Assembly: GCF_036320965.1 (NCBI RefSeq) | Contig: NC_092257.1 | Location: 16,699,913-16,763,912 of the forward strand | From: Panulirus ornatus | Lineage: Eukaryota; Arthropoda; Malacostraca; Decapoda; Palinuridae | DNA length: 64,000 nucleotides | Direction: 5' to 3' | In this document: piece after piece, positions 46,943-58,256 of the stretch | Layout of the letters: every line of letters starts with the position of its first letter | How positions within the stretch are numbered: the first letter of the stretch is position 1 | Notes under the pieces: generated by a model | The model's input: the letters and a program-made list of their open reading frames with translations, nothing else | Database searches by the model: none | Told to the model about the DNA's origin: nothing | Made by a program: the position numbers and the translations under genes

Positions 46943-47110
46943 GCTTACGATGGTGGTGGTAGAAGTCATGGTGAGGATGGTGGTAGAGGTGATGGTGAGG
47001 GTGGTGGTAGAGGTGATGGTTGAGGGTGGTGGTAGAAGTGATGGTGAGGGTGATGGTAGAGGTGATGGTTGAGGGTGATGGTAGAGGTGATGGTGAGGGG
47101 TGGTGGTGTT
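46943..47110 (+). repeat. GATGGTGAGGGTGGTGGTAG minisatellite
   Basis: Seven copies of a 24-26 bp unit. GGTGGT/GATGAT triplet-rich DNA continues to about 47290. The 202-codon minus-strand frame here is its translation. Confidence 0.88.
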
Positions 47111-47639
47111 AGTGATGATGGTGGGAATGAATGATGATTTCACAGGAGGTGGTGATAAAGTGATGGTTGATAATGACGAGGAGGGAGGGAGGGTATGTGG
47201 TGGTGGTGGTGGTTTATGATAACGATGGCCATTATGATAACGATAGTGGCACTGGTGATAAATGCATGTTTGATAGTGGTGGTGAGGGTTGAATAGTTGA
47301 TTATAACGACAGTATTTAGAAAAAAAAAAAGAGATGAGTTTTGTAGGTATTGGTGATAACATTACGATGGAAAGAGATGTATGATGCCTCACTATGATCA
47401 CGTCACTCACCCACCTTCGAGGCTTACAGGTGCGTGGGTCGTGCCGTGTGGCCATCTCACCCCGTCGTCCAGGCCTGCTACAGACCTGGGGTGCGTGGGG
47501 CCCTGGTTCGCAACCCATCTCATTATCACACCGGGAGAATGAATCATGCTGGCCTCTGTTTACGCGGGAAGCTGTATTATATGACTGCCTTAATGAGCTC
47601 CATCAGACAAGGACTTGGTCATTCTGAAGAACAATAATT

Positions 47640-48155
47640 AACACAACACTGGCCATGTCTGTCGTCGGGCGCAGTTATTAACAACACCCACAACACGGGA
47701 CCTGACTTATCATTAGATGCAACACTCAACAACACTAAGGACATGGAACATGTCTATCGCTGAGTGCAGCAATCAGTAACACTCACAACACTGGGCTTTT
47801 CTAATGACTGTGTTGTCCTGAATAAGTAAGACACACACATACACACACTGGTTATTGTCTTTGCCAGTGTTTCATGTAACATTTGTGTTTGGAAGACAAC
47901 CAGACGGAGCCACGAAAATGACACCGTCTCCCATCCCCTGACAGTCTATCCCCCCAACCGCCTCCTTCCCCCCTCCCCTTCTCACTGTCCCCCCCCCCCC
48001 CCTCTTCCCCAGCCACCGACGCTGGAGGGCAAGGGTGTAGTTGCCAGGCCCAAGTGGTGTAACAAATGCATGGGGAGGGGTTGGGTGGGGGGGTTAGAGG
48101 GTGGGAAGGGGAAGGGTGTGGCCAGGGCTGGGGACCTACCTGTACTGAGGGTGGG
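47640..48155. other. Unassigned non-coding stretch
   Basis: Loose CAACACT repeats at 47640-47790 and a C run at 47989-48002. Confidence 0.45.
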
Positions 48156-48159
48156 GCAG

Positions 48160-48312
48160 GACTAGAGGTCTTGTGTGGAGGGTTGGGTTAGGACTAGGGT
48201 CCTGTGTGGAGGGTGTGGCCCGGACTAGGTTCTTATGTTGAGGGTGTGGCCGGGACTAGGGTCCTGTGTTGAGGGTGTGGCCGGGACTAGGGTCCTGTGT
48301 TGAGGATGGGGC
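48160..48312 (+). repeat. Minisatellite, about 31-bp unit
   Basis: Five copies of GTGGCCGGGACTAGGGTCCT followed by GTGTTGAGGGT. Confidence 0.9.
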
Positions 48313-48786
48313 CAGATGAGGGAGGGGGTGTGTGGTTGTGCTGGTCCCTCCCTCGTCCCCCTCAAGGCAGAGTCTGGTCTTTGTGAGTCTCCCACGTCTT
48401 CACCAGTCATCATCGTAGCCACATCCTTGTACTGCTTCCCGGTGTATGATTGACCAACACGAGAAGTAAATATAGATTTAAAAAAATACACTGGAAGCCA
48501 CAAAGAGAGAAGAAAAAAGACAAAAAACAATAGATCTGCAAGAGTCAAGTTGACAAACACTTCAAACAAAACCCCACCAGCCGTAAACTCTTTGGACTTG
48601 CTTAATAAAATCCTTTGTGGTTAAAAAAAAAAAGAAAAAAAGACAGGAGTAAATCCCAAGGAAGGTTTGCCTGGCGAGAGGAGTGTGTGAGGCGGGACCA
48701 GCAACACGCCACTCGCTCCGGGGTGACGCTGGGTGTCGGTCCTGGTAGTAACTGCTAGTTGGTGCTCCTGGCGGTGTTGGTGGCGC

Positions 48787-48862
48787 TCTTGCTGTCACCA
48801 ACACACCAGGTGTTGGAGACGGTGGCTTGCTGTCACCAACACACCAGGTGTTGGAGACGGTG
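48787..48862. repeat. Two tandem 37-bp copies
   Basis: CTTGCTGTCACCAACACACC followed by AGGTGTTGGAGACGGTGG occurs twice, almost identically. CCAACACACCAGGTGTTGG is itself an imperfect palindrome. Confidence 0.9.
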
Positions 48863-49179
48863 GTGCGGCCACTGGGTGCTTGCCTGCCTCGCCCCAAATA
48901 TACACCACCCGGGATGGTGAGGCTATACAGCCTTTATACCACTCCTCTTGCCAGTCTGGCCTATAATAGAAAGACGCGCCTGGGTTGCTACCCCTCTCGC
49001 TGGAGCCATCCCACCCGCCTACCATCCACCACCACCACCAACCCGCCCACCATCCACCACACACCCGCCCACCACCCACCACGCATGGGATCGGGACATT
49101 TGTACTGATATATTCTTCTCTCATTAAATTAAACATGTGCAGCGCCCTGCAGTCATTTATGTATATCACACATGACAGT

Positions 49180-50125
49180 GTAGATTAATTATTTCGATTT
49201 AGTACATCCGCTAGTGTTTAGGGTGTAGATAGAGTGGTGTAAGTCCGTCTTTCTTAACCAATAGGAGACGTATCACCGTTGACATGTTAAGGGGCACCTT
49301 AGTTGGATGCGGTTTCAGTGTCATGAAAATTAACGAATCTAAGGCACTGTTCTGCTGTGTCATTTTCTTTTAACAGGTCTGACAGTGCAAGGCTATTCAT
49401 GCGTCTAGTTTACTTAGTTTCTGGATTAAAGTGAAGACAAATTATGAACAACGTAACATTAAAGCTATTAATTACACTTTTCTTCCACATCCACGACTGC
49501 AACAGTATAAAAATCGAAGGAGAGAAACCATCTTCATCTGGAATCATTCTCTTTGAGTCGCTTCTTCAAACATCTCTTCAAAGAAAATTTAATCGGTAAA
49601 ACACACACACGGGCTATTCACAGACCGATAACTACTGGACCATCTCGTTTTCTACATTAGATTATTGCATTTTTTTTCTTCTTTATCGCCTTTAATTTCT
49701 CAGTAGTGGTCAAAATGATGCATAGATGCATCTTAAGGCGTGGGGTCTCTTTTCTTTCGTGGACAAAGACAAGTAGTTCTGGGAGGAGAGTTTCTCCAAA
49801 TGATGAGAAATGTTGGTATAAGTCAGGTTTGGATTGTTGCCTTCCTTGATGCGCCAAGGAAAATAGTATATACCCAGGGGTAACTTGTGTATTCTATCCG
49901 GATGTATAATGGTATTAAGATTTCTCGGGGCTGCTCGTGTTTATCTCTCAAGGAGCGTCAGGACAGAAGCTCCCGTCATGTTTTATGTGTTCTCGCCACA
50001 GAATCTTAATGTCCAAGATTTTTTTTTCTTTCGTCTCATTAGTTCCTCCCTTGGGATCCTAAAAATAGAATGTTTTCGTCACCGTAGACAACTGTTACTC
50101 CCATGGCGTCGTGTTTGCTATGTCT
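49180..50125. other. Unassigned non-coding stretch
   Basis: AT-richer DNA with T runs near 49670 and 50019. No gene was recognised. Confidence 0.4.
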
Positions 50126-50127
50126 TG

Positions 50128-50129
<2 letters not shown>

Positions 50130-50160
<31 letters not shown>
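50130..50160. repeat. (CA)n microsatellite
   Basis: About fifteen CA units. Confidence 0.95.
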
Positions 50161-50162
<2 letters not shown>

Positions 50163-50819
50163 GGTCCATCTGTGGCTGATACTTGATCTCAGATGAAGGT
50201 CAGGGCTGTGTTGTTGGCCTTGGGCTGTGCAGACGGCCCAAAGGGGATGGGAGGGTGGTGTTAGTCGGGGTGGGAGGGTGTTTACCAATTCCCAGATATG
50301 GAGGAGGTAGGTGGGGAAGGGGGTGGTGTGGGGAGCCTAGCTTAGTGGAAGGAGGGGATCAAGTGGTGTCGCTCTGGAGGTAAGTAATACTCTATGAAGG
50401 AATTACAGGAGGGGATCAGCTGGTAAGTTACAGTTTTCCTTTCATGTGTGTGTGTAGTCCACATTTACGTTAACCAGACTGGGATTCATCCACTCATACG
50501 TATGAAGACTTTTACTGGCATGGCGGTGATTATAGCCAAGGAGGATTAAACTCCCCAGGCGACTGAACGAAAGAGTTACATAGAGTTACGCGGGTACACA
50601 GGCCACACAGACCCCAAGATCCAAGCGAGGTGGTGTGGTCTTAGCGTCAAGGCCAGACCACCCCGCTTGGGCCTTGGGTCTGTGTGGTCTGTGTATCTGT
50701 GTCTATGGAAGAGAGAGAGAGGGGGAGATAGAGAGAGACTGGGAGGGTACACACACGTTATCTCCGACCATAAAAAGGTGGTCCACACACAAGTTCCGGG
50801 ACTGGCTAGATCTATTAAC

Positions 50820-51040
50820 CCTTTGGGCATGACGACGGTACGACCCTTGGGCACGACGGTACGACCCTTGGGCACGATGGTACGACCCTTGAGCACGATG
50901 GTACGACCCTTGAGCACGACGGTACGACCCATGAGCACGACGGTACGACCCTTGAGCACGACAATACTACCCCACTCCTACTACGATACGACATATGACC
51001 ACGACGGTACGACCCTTGAGCACGACGGTGCGACCCTTTG
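50820..51040 (-). repeat. 21-bp family minisatellite array 5
   Basis: About ten units in minus orientation (plus strand ACGACCCTTGAGCACGACGGT), with a 35-bp interruption near 50965-51000. On the minus strand the array is preceded by TTAAAAGTGTCAGATCAA (about 51077-51060), which recurs as TTAAGGTGTCAGGTCAA beside array 2a. Confidence 0.95.
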
Positions 51041-51124
51041 ATACGACGACCTGGTTTTTGATCTGACACTTTTAACGATGAGGCCAAAAGCCAACCCATC
51101 TAACATCCATCTGTCGAACTGTCA

Positions 51125-51212
51125 AGGTCAGGCCTTACCGTCGTGGTGTGAGGCAGGACGGTGCACCGTCGCGCTCGGGGCCGTACCGTCGTACTGTGGG
51201 CCAGTACCGTTT
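51125..51212 (+). repeat. 21-bp family minisatellite array 6, diverged
   Basis: Three to four poorly matched units (ACCGTCGTGGTGTG, CACCGTCGCGCTCGGG, GTACCGTCGTACTGTGG) in plus orientation, 90 bp from array 5 and opposite to it. Confidence 0.7.
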
Positions 51213-51239
51213 TCTTTAACCTCCACTGGAGGATGGTGA

Positions 51240-51660
51240 GGAGGAGGGGGGGGGGGGGAGAGCCAGTAAGGGGAGGGGAATGGGTGGTGGAGCGCAGGTC
51301 TGACGCAGGCCCTGATCTGCTACAAGAGATACAGAGTGATCAGAACTCGAGGGTGTGAATAGAGTCGTCGTTAAGTAGTTGGTGGTGGTGTTGGAGAGGG
51401 AGGGAGGGAGCTGGCTGGCTGGCGAGGGAGGGGAGCTGGTTTGGTAGAAGGCGGAGGAGTAAGTGAGTTGGTGGAGATTGAGGCTGGATGAAGAAGTAAG
51501 TGATGGAGTGAGGCAGATGGAGCCACACCCCTTACCTTCCCCTTGCTCTCGCCTGGGATGATAGATTAACTTTTGTTCCCCTTGCTAATTAGCAGGACAC
51601 GCGACCCCTCACTTTCACCCTCACCCTCACTGACAGCCGTCTTCCTCTCTCCCCCCCACC
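51240..51660. other. G-rich and unassigned stretch
   Basis: A G run at 51246-51259, then GGGAGGGAGCTGGCTGG-type purine-rich DNA. No gene was recognised. Confidence 0.45.
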
Positions 51661-51661
51661 G

Positions 51662-51664
<3 letters not shown>

Positions 51665-51731
<67 letters not shown>
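51665..51731. repeat. (CT)n microsatellite
   Basis: A perfect CT tract of about 33 units, complementary to the GA tract at 52105-52169. Confidence 0.98.
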
Positions 51732-51735
<4 letters not shown>

Positions 51736-51819
51736 ACTCGTCTTGACGCCATTGCTGTGGGAGTTTATGTTCGTTTATGACTTTTGCATATATGTTCAGC
51801 CAAATTATCACAAGAGAGA

Positions 51820-51822
<3 letters not shown>

Positions 51823-51858
<36 letters not shown>
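51823..51858. repeat. (GT)n microsatellite
   Basis: A perfect GT tract of about 18 units. Confidence 0.97.
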
Positions 51859-51861
<3 letters not shown>

Positions 51862-52104
51862 CGGGCGCAGCTACCACCTGGTCATAGCTCAGCAGGTGTG
51901 TGGGGGTGCGTGCAACAGTGAGCCGTGTGTCAGGTATGTGGTGAACTCGGTGTTGGTCTGGCGGAGCAGCAGCAGCAGCCCGTGCATCATGCCTCAGAGG
52001 TGTAGTCACTATGAGGGCAAGATGATCCTTGTGGATGTAATAGGCAATTCTTATTTTTCCTTTTTCCTTTCCCCTCTTTCTTTATCGTTTCTTGTTATCA
52101 GACG

Positions 52105-52105
52105 T

Positions 52106-52179
<74 letters not shown>

Positions 52180-52180
52180 G
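52105..52180. repeat. (GA)n microsatellite with G run
   Basis: GA repeats to about 52169 end in an uninterrupted G run to 52180. Confidence 0.98.
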
Positions 52181-52204
52181 TTGGCCTGGCCCGACCTTTG
52201 ACAT

Positions 52205-52387
52205 GTCTTATAAGGGTCAAAGGCCGTGCCATCGCGTACTCAAGGGTCATACCGTCGTGCATTAAGGGTCGTACCTTCGTACTTAAGGATCATACCGTCG
52301 TGCGTAAGTGTCGTACGCTCGTGCTCAAGGGTCATACCGTCATGCGTAAGGGTCGTGCCGTCGTATTCAAGGGTCGTACCGTCGACG
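52205..52387 (+). repeat. 21-bp family minisatellite array 7
   Basis: About eight diverged units in plus orientation (GTCATACCGTCGTGCATTAAG, GTCGTACCTTCGTACTTAAG and so on). The left edge CTTTGACATGTCTTATAAGG with GTCAAAGGCCGTGCC resembles the single-unit site near 2905-2950 read on the minus strand (CTTTGACCTTTGCTAAGGGTCAAGGGTACCG, in two blocks). Confidence 0.9.
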
Positions 52388-52389
52388 TA

Positions 52390-53175
52390 GATTAAAAACA
52401 CAAAACAATCAGTGAAGTCATCCGTCAGTTTTACAGCTGTATCAAGCAAGGACAGCTGCGCGCGGTACAGCTGTATCATCGCAATACAGCCCCGTTGTAC
52501 AACTCCATTGCCCAAGGACATATCCGTGGTACATCTGTCATGATGCAGAAGACAGCCTTTGCGGTACACCATGGTACATCCACGCCCCCCCCCCCCCCAA
52601 CCCCTGCGTACCGTAACGCACCACAACCCTGGCGTAGACTAGACGCCCACGTCTTTATCGACCAGTCGCCAAGGCGCCAATGACGGTCGTTAGATCTCGC
52701 TCGACCAATCAGAGCTACTGTCGGGCGAGCAGTGAACGGTGATTATTTATGTACCAGAATGAGAGAGAGAGTGGGAGGAGGGGGTTGTTGATCACCTTGG
52801 CGTGAGAGACAGCTCTTCAGGCAATATTTTGAATTCCGTGGCTGAGAGGACACCATCGGTCGAGCGCGCGGGCGGGCGTTCATTCTTCCGGGGTCACCCA
52901 GTCCACTGCCCGGAAGTCAAGGGGGATTACCATTCCATCCAGAGGTCACACAGTCCATGTAGACCAATGTCCCTCACACATCCCACGGGAATCCGTATGG
53001 AACCGATGTCCCACACCAACTAACCCAGGGTTCACAGGGAGCAGCAGTCTTATCTCTTGCCAGCCGGTGAAGTGGACCATATACGCTGAGGTGAAGATAA
53101 AGATACGTAGGATTTGTCTTGAAGACCCCCATACCTCCATCACGTATATCTCATGATGGCTTCAGAGGTCTTCCG
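52390..53175. other. Unassigned stretch with short motifs
   Basis: ACAGCTGTATCA recurs at about 52432 and 52467, a C run lies at 52586-52598, and two CCAAT motifs (GCGCCAATGACGG near 52673, CGACCAATCAGAG near 52702) are 30 bp apart. A promoter is possible but unsupported. Confidence 0.3.
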
Positions 53176-53179
53176 CTGA

Positions 53180-53222
<43 letters not shown>
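53180..53222. repeat. (CA)n microsatellite
   Basis: About 21 CA units. Confidence 0.97.
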
Positions 53223-53224
<2 letters not shown>

Positions 53225-53392
53225 CCCCGGGGCTCAAGATTTAGGCTTCTCAGTCGGTGTGATGGTTGACCAAGCTGTTGAGAGCCGCATCCCTCAGACC
53301 CACACCACCACCACCACAGCCTGGGCTAGTCTGGTACACTATGGTAATTGCTTATCCAAGGTGTTCTGACGTTTTTCCAGTGTACGTTGTAT

Positions 53393-53427
<35 letters not shown>
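53393..53427. repeat. (GT)n microsatellite
   Basis: About 17 GT units. Confidence 0.96.
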
Positions 53428-53429
<2 letters not shown>

Positions 53430-53431
<2 letters not shown>

Positions 53432-54360
53432 GCTGCAGTCGAAGGCTTATAGCACCTTTATATTCCAGTGGTACTGTACTACAGTCTTCCATGCCCGTCG
53501 TGCTATTGGGGGGAAAGTTTTTATGAGCGTAAGGTTAGAAACATACATCCCAAGATTTTGCAGGTATAGATTATATGGTACAGCTCTCCTGACTCCGCTC
53601 CAGAGAATACAACCTCGATGATTTCAATCTTTCCCGCTAGCTCAGCTCCTTTATAGGGTCAATGCACATAGTAGCATTCTGTTCGTGAAACTATTAGCGT
53701 TACAAAGAGCGTCATCACTGTTTTTCTTCTCTCTTGTTTTGAAGGTCCGCAAGACCCAGCCTAACATCTTTTTAGAAGAGGTTTCCGGACTATATTACTT
53801 CGTCTTTAGCGCTTATGATATGATCCATTATACAGACATATGTCTGATTCACCTACCTAAGCTTAAGGTAACGTTCTCATGGCAACCATATAGCCTCTAA
53901 AGTTTCAAGCTTTTCAGAAAATCTTACTCATACCTTTCATTTCAAATCTTATAGTCACCCAGAGTTGTTCAACGCTGAATCTCCACAATATTTCCTTGAA
54001 GATTCAGTCTTCTTGAGATATTCCACCTCACGACCCCGTAATTAATATTCTTTTATAACCCATATTCACAACAAAAATCCATCACGGGGGAAACTTATCA
54101 GGTCCTCATAAAATCGCCATCAAAGCCTCAGTGTGTTTTCAAGTAACGATGAGGCACCTTAATCCTTCCACTTCAACTCGTGTAGTAAATATACCCTCAC
54201 CACAACCCTCAGGCACCCTCACACATCCACACGTATCTCCACAACACCTACTAATCTCATCGTATTTGTGAGCAAGACGTAAATCAATGTCGTACAGACA
54301 CTTCCCTCACTCCTTAAGCTCTAGGCGGGAGGCTTCTATAGTCGTACAAGTGGCAGCAGC
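53430..54360. other. Unassigned stretch
   Basis: AT-richer DNA with a 71-codon plus-strand frame at 53685-53900 that I do not recognise. Confidence 0.35.
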
Positions 54361-54379
54361 AGTTCAATTATTTATTTCT

Positions 54380-54415
54380 AATGATTACTTTGTACTGTTC
54401 GGGGAAGGAAGGGGG

Positions 54416-54475
<60 letters not shown>

Positions 54476-54560
54476 CAGAGTTTTACGCTCTGGGGTCCCC
54501 CCATCACTCGAGCCTTCTCTACTATTATACATCCATGTAAACTTCAACCATACTGTCCCC
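54380..54560 (-). repeat. SINE/LINE tail split by a (GA)n tract
   Basis: The plus strand reads TACTGTTCGGGGAAGGAAGG, then GA repeats at 54418-54473, then GACAGAGTTTTACGCTCTGG and CCCCCCATCACTCGAGCCTTCTC. In other copies of the tail the corresponding stretch is just GGGAGGGAGAGAGTTTTAC, so the GA tract appears to have grown from the GAGAGAG inside the tail. Confidence 0.65.
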
Positions 54561-54604
54561 ATTTACTCATTCCTCATTCAGTGTGTATTATATATGTGTG
54601 CAAT

Positions 54605-54874
54605 TAATCACTTTTACAATACAGGGAGGAAGTTCAACACTCGTGGGGCGCTCACTCATGAACTGTGTCATTAGTATTTGTGTGTTATGTGTATATATCA
54701 TGTCTTCACTCGTAAGTGTATAGGCGCACACACATCCCAGCCCAAGCCAGGTTCTCTTTTATCGACCGGCCGCAGCTGCGATGGCTATGGGCCCACTGCC
54801 GCGTGGGGATTCGAATCTGGACGGGCCTGACCGTGAGTCACGATCAACAAAGACATGCACTTCACCACGGACGC

Positions 54875-54875
<1 letters not shown>
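54605..54875 (-). mobile_element. tRNA-derived SINE, copy 2
   Basis: On the minus strand it begins near 54870 with GTCCGTGGTGAAGTGCATG, continues through GATCGTGACTCACGGTCAGG and carries a good B-box in AGATTCGAATCC (about 54821-54810). The body has GAGAACCTGGC and GGATGTGTGTGCGCCTATAC (about 54755-54720), and the tail CACGAGTGTTGAACTTCCTC with CCTGTATTGTAAAA ends near 54612. Copy 1 at 45.7-46.1 kb matches in all three parts. A GT microsatellite begins immediately beyond the tRNA-like end. Confidence 0.78.

Positions 54876-54876
<1 letters not shown>

Positions 54877-54929
<53 letters not shown>
54877..54929. repeat. (GT)n microsatellite
   Basis: A perfect GT tract abutting the 5' end of SINE copy 2. 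Confidence 0.98.
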
Positions 54930-54933
<4 letters not shown>

Positions 54934-55204
54934 AGAGGTATGCGATGGGTGTTTGTGTAGGATGTACGTAGTGGTATTTGTGGAGTGGTTTAACCCCATG
55001 GGTAGGGGAACTCGTGGGTAGGGGTGGCTGACCCGTGGGGAGGAACAGGGCGCGTCGCAGGGGGAGGCTAACCCCCCAGGAGGTGGGGGCAACCAGCTCC
55101 TGGCCAGTGTTACCATCACCTGGGTGTCCGGCGGTAATCACCCTCGCCGCCATCACTCTAAATATACCAGTGATATCAGCCAGCTGTCCTGATAGCGGGC
55201 ATCC

Positions 55205-55206
<2 letters not shown>

Positions 55207-55274
<68 letters not shown>
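55207..55274. repeat. (GA)n microsatellite
   Basis: A perfect GA tract of about 33 units. A shorter GT tract follows at 55310-55334. Confidence 0.98.
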
Positions 55275-55276
<2 letters not shown>

Positions 55277-55654
55277 TATGTGTCTTTGTGTATGAGTATT
55301 TATGTAACTGTGTGTGTGTGTGTGTGTGTGTGTGGTGAAGATGGGAAGTGACGCCCTTCACCCTTAACCTTGCCCGGGCTGGCTGGCTGGTCTATCCAAC
55401 TGGCCACGGATGCACCCTCGGCAGCTCCGGATGCCCCGGAGTAAATGAATTTCGCTCGCGTGGTGGCGTGGGTGAGCTCATCCCACAGCCGCTAGCTTTA
55501 CGTCCCCGGTGCTCCCAGCGTCCGTCCATCATCCTGGCTGTGGCTGCGAGCACGGAGCCACGTCTGTCAGGTCAGCGCTAGTGTGCATACGGCATGCCGG
55601 GTCACGCTCCATTTGCTGTGTGGAGGGAAAACAGTCGAGTGGGGTTCGGGGGAA

Positions 55655-55800
55655 GAGGAGGAGCCTGGTGCCCCTGAAGATTGAACACTTTACGTTGTAT
55701 TGCCCCTGGAGGAACCTGGTTCCCCTGAAGATTGAGCTTTTCACGTTGTATTCCTCCTGGAGGAGCCTGGTGCCCCTGGCGATCGAAACATTTCCTCCTG
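55655..55800 (+). repeat. Minisatellite, about 53-bp unit
   Basis: Nearly three copies of GGAGCCTGGTGCCCCTGAAG, ATTGAACACTTTACGTTGTA and TTGCCCCT. The open frames over 55509-55889 on both strands result from it. Confidence 0.9.
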
Positions 55801-56135
55801 CATGTGCGCCGTTGTCTTGTGTGGAGAGGGGGAGGGGGACGCCTTTGGCCAGGCGCCGAATCAGCTGGTTGGCCTCGACATTGGTGTGACATTGAGGGTG
55901 AGGCAAGGCCTCTGTAGCCAGGCCAGTCTGGAGGAGGGTTCGTGGTGACGCGCTCCCCAGCTGACCCTCCCTCCCTCCCTCCCGACGTAGGTGCCAATCT
56001 CGAGGCCAGATTGGTATCAGATACAACCCAACCGACCACGACCCCCTCCTCCTCCTCCTCAAACCCTTCCCCTCGCTCGCTCTGATTGGCTGCTCATTTG
56101 AATGACTGTAGCAGGTGACTAGTAAGCAGGAGGGG

Positions 56136-56138
<3 letters not shown>

Positions 56139-56215
<77 letters not shown>
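56139..56215. repeat. (CT)n microsatellite
   Basis: A perfect CT tract of about 38 units. Confidence 0.98.
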
Positions 56216-56217
<2 letters not shown>

Positions 56218-56699
56218 GGCGGCGGGCAGCTTATCGTGGGTCACAGGTAGTCACTATCTGACATGGGTTAATCCTGACTGATGACTATCGCACCTGACCC
56301 CATGTATGATACGCGTCCGGTAAACATTCTAGTTACGACCTTTGTGGTCAATTGAAATAGAAAAGAAAAAAATGAATAAATTTGAGAATAGCATCATGTT
56401 GTATCGGTCACTTACAAAGTGTAAATGTTATTAACGTAAAAGAGCGAGACGCGTTCCGGTATGCATACGCTATTCGGAAATAAAAATGATCTAATCCTCT
56501 CCTTCGCTCGGAGATTGGTCGGTGATAACACCAGCGAGTATTCTGAATGGCTAACCGGTTGTTGTTGCCAGCGCCCGACTCCCTCAGTGGTAGTAGACCT
56601 CTGCCACGGAAGGTGGGGGCGATGGCCTCTGTCGGGCCTGCCTCGGGGCCTCGTGTCGAAGCAATGACCCGAAGCAAGAGAAAGAGAGAGCCCCCTTCC

Positions 56700-56990
56700 C
56701 CCCAACATCTCATTATCTTACCAGCCGGTAGGCCCACGTCCTCCCGCAGCTGCTGAGAGGCTTTTCCACTCACGTCTGTCCTTGGAGACTTCATGATCCT
56801 CCCCCACGTCATCTCGAAATGGCTGGCGTTCGTGTGTCGCTTGAGATTTTTCCCAACCCACTTTCTCCTGGGTCGCCCAGCTATGGTGTGCTGGTGGCAA
56901 CCGTTCTGATAGGTATCCGTTTTTCTATCATTATTTCTCCATGACCGAGTCATAGTACTCGACCATGATGCTATGCTCAATTTACTCTCA
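56700..56990 (-). mobile_element. LINE ORF C-terminal fragment (RGRPxxxW type)
   Basis: The minus strand reads NDRKTDTYQNG, AGRPRRKWVGKNLKRHTNAS and HFEMTW (about 56925-56800), then after a frame change EDHEVSKDRREWKSLSAAAG (about 56800-56740). This is the pattern GRPxxxWxxxxxxxLK...SWxExxxxSxDRxEWRxLVAA that ends many non-LTR ORF2 proteins. It is a different lineage from the QRRAT-type fragments. Only the end of the protein is present, with a frameshift. Confidence 0.65.
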
Positions 56991-56994
56991 GGCT

Positions 56995-58035
56995 ATGCCC
57001 CGTGGAAGCCAAGGTTGATGTATGTGATATAAGACTGTTCACTGCTGGTATTCCTGGCGCTCCTAGACGCTTGCTGAGACCTGTTCTACCTTGCGCCGGA
57101 CCCCCTGAGTGAGCGTTGGTGTTGTGGGCATGAGAGACGCCAACATGGAGGCAAGGGTGACTGAACAAGCAATAAGAGGGGCCACTTAACCAAGACCATG
57201 GGGGCCACTTTGCAGCCAACAAGAGAGGGTCTTTGAGGAGCCAGCTTGGGGAGACCCACTCAGCGAATAACTCGCGGTGGCACAACAAGCAACAGGGCAG
57301 AGCAGCCATTCAGCATGCTATGTAGAGGTCGCGAGTACCAACAGCAGGACGGGGAGGAAACACAGCAAGCATCGGTGCCACACGTAGGAAACAGCGCGAA
57401 GACAGCATGCAACCCTGGGCCACTCGCCAAGCAACCCTGAGCCACTCAGCAAGCAAAGTTGTGAGCACTTGGTGAGTTCAGGGTTACGAGGACATAATTC
57501 TGGTCTCCCTCACAGAGGCGAATTAGGTTTGTCAAAAGAAGAAAAAAATATGAGATTTCTAAGAAAGGAAATAATCACCACCTTGATTAATTTTGATGAA
57601 GCGATGGAATAACCTAATGACTGATGTTGAGCAAATGGTTTCTGTTTAAGAAATAATGCTGGCAGGAGTCATGTTCGGAGTGCACTACCCCCTGCTGGTG
57701 GACAAGAGACCAGTTTTATAGTGGCGCTGGGCAACCTGGAGACTAACGCGCTACTGCAGTTCGGGCTGTTACCACTCACTCTAACTTGGTCGAAAGGATC
57801 GTGAGCCTTAGATTAAGATGGTTCTCCTCCTCCTCTCCTCTTGAGCAGTAATGTAACCTTCTTCGTCGAGAGAGGCGATGTTAATTGCTCCATTAGAGGA
57901 ACCCGTGAGAAGTGGCACACCTTCATCCGCCCTGATCCTACATAGGAGGCAGGAGCTGAAGTCGTAGCTCAGGGTGCACGGAAAGGAGGAGTTCCTGCAG
58001 GAGCACAATGACCCTACTGAAGGAGGCACCCTGTC
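56995..58035. other. Unassigned stretch
   Basis: GGGGCCACTT/GCCACTCAGCAAGCAA motifs recur loosely at 57178-57460. No gene was recognised. Confidence 0.4.
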
Positions 58036-58039
58036 AAGG

Positions 58040-58142
58040 TGATGTCCAAGGAGAGGTACTATGGTTCGGGCGGACGGCCTAGGGAGGCACCATAGTTCGG
58101 GGTGGCGTCCAGAGGGGGGGCACCATGCTTCGGGTGGCTTCC
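58040..58142 (+). repeat. Minisatellite, about 36-bp unit
   Basis: Three copies of GGAGGCACCATAGTTCGGG followed by GTGGCGTCCAGA-type sequence. Confidence 0.85.
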
Positions 58143-58231
58143 CCAGAAAGCAACCTGGCTAGAGTAATGGTCCCATTAACCATGATGGAGATGGAGGCGT
58201 CTGTGGCTGAGGTTTGGTCGATGACCTCCCC

Positions 58232-58256
58232 GTGTGTGTGTGTGTGTGTGTGTGTG
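58232..58256. repeat. (GT)n microsatellite, short
   Basis: About twelve GT units. Confidence 0.92.

Noticed and set aside
54605..54875. A functional tRNA gene on the minus strand
   Set aside because: A- and B-box-like sequences are present, but cloverleaf stems do not pair well and the sequence continues into a body and tail shared with another copy, as expected for a SINE.
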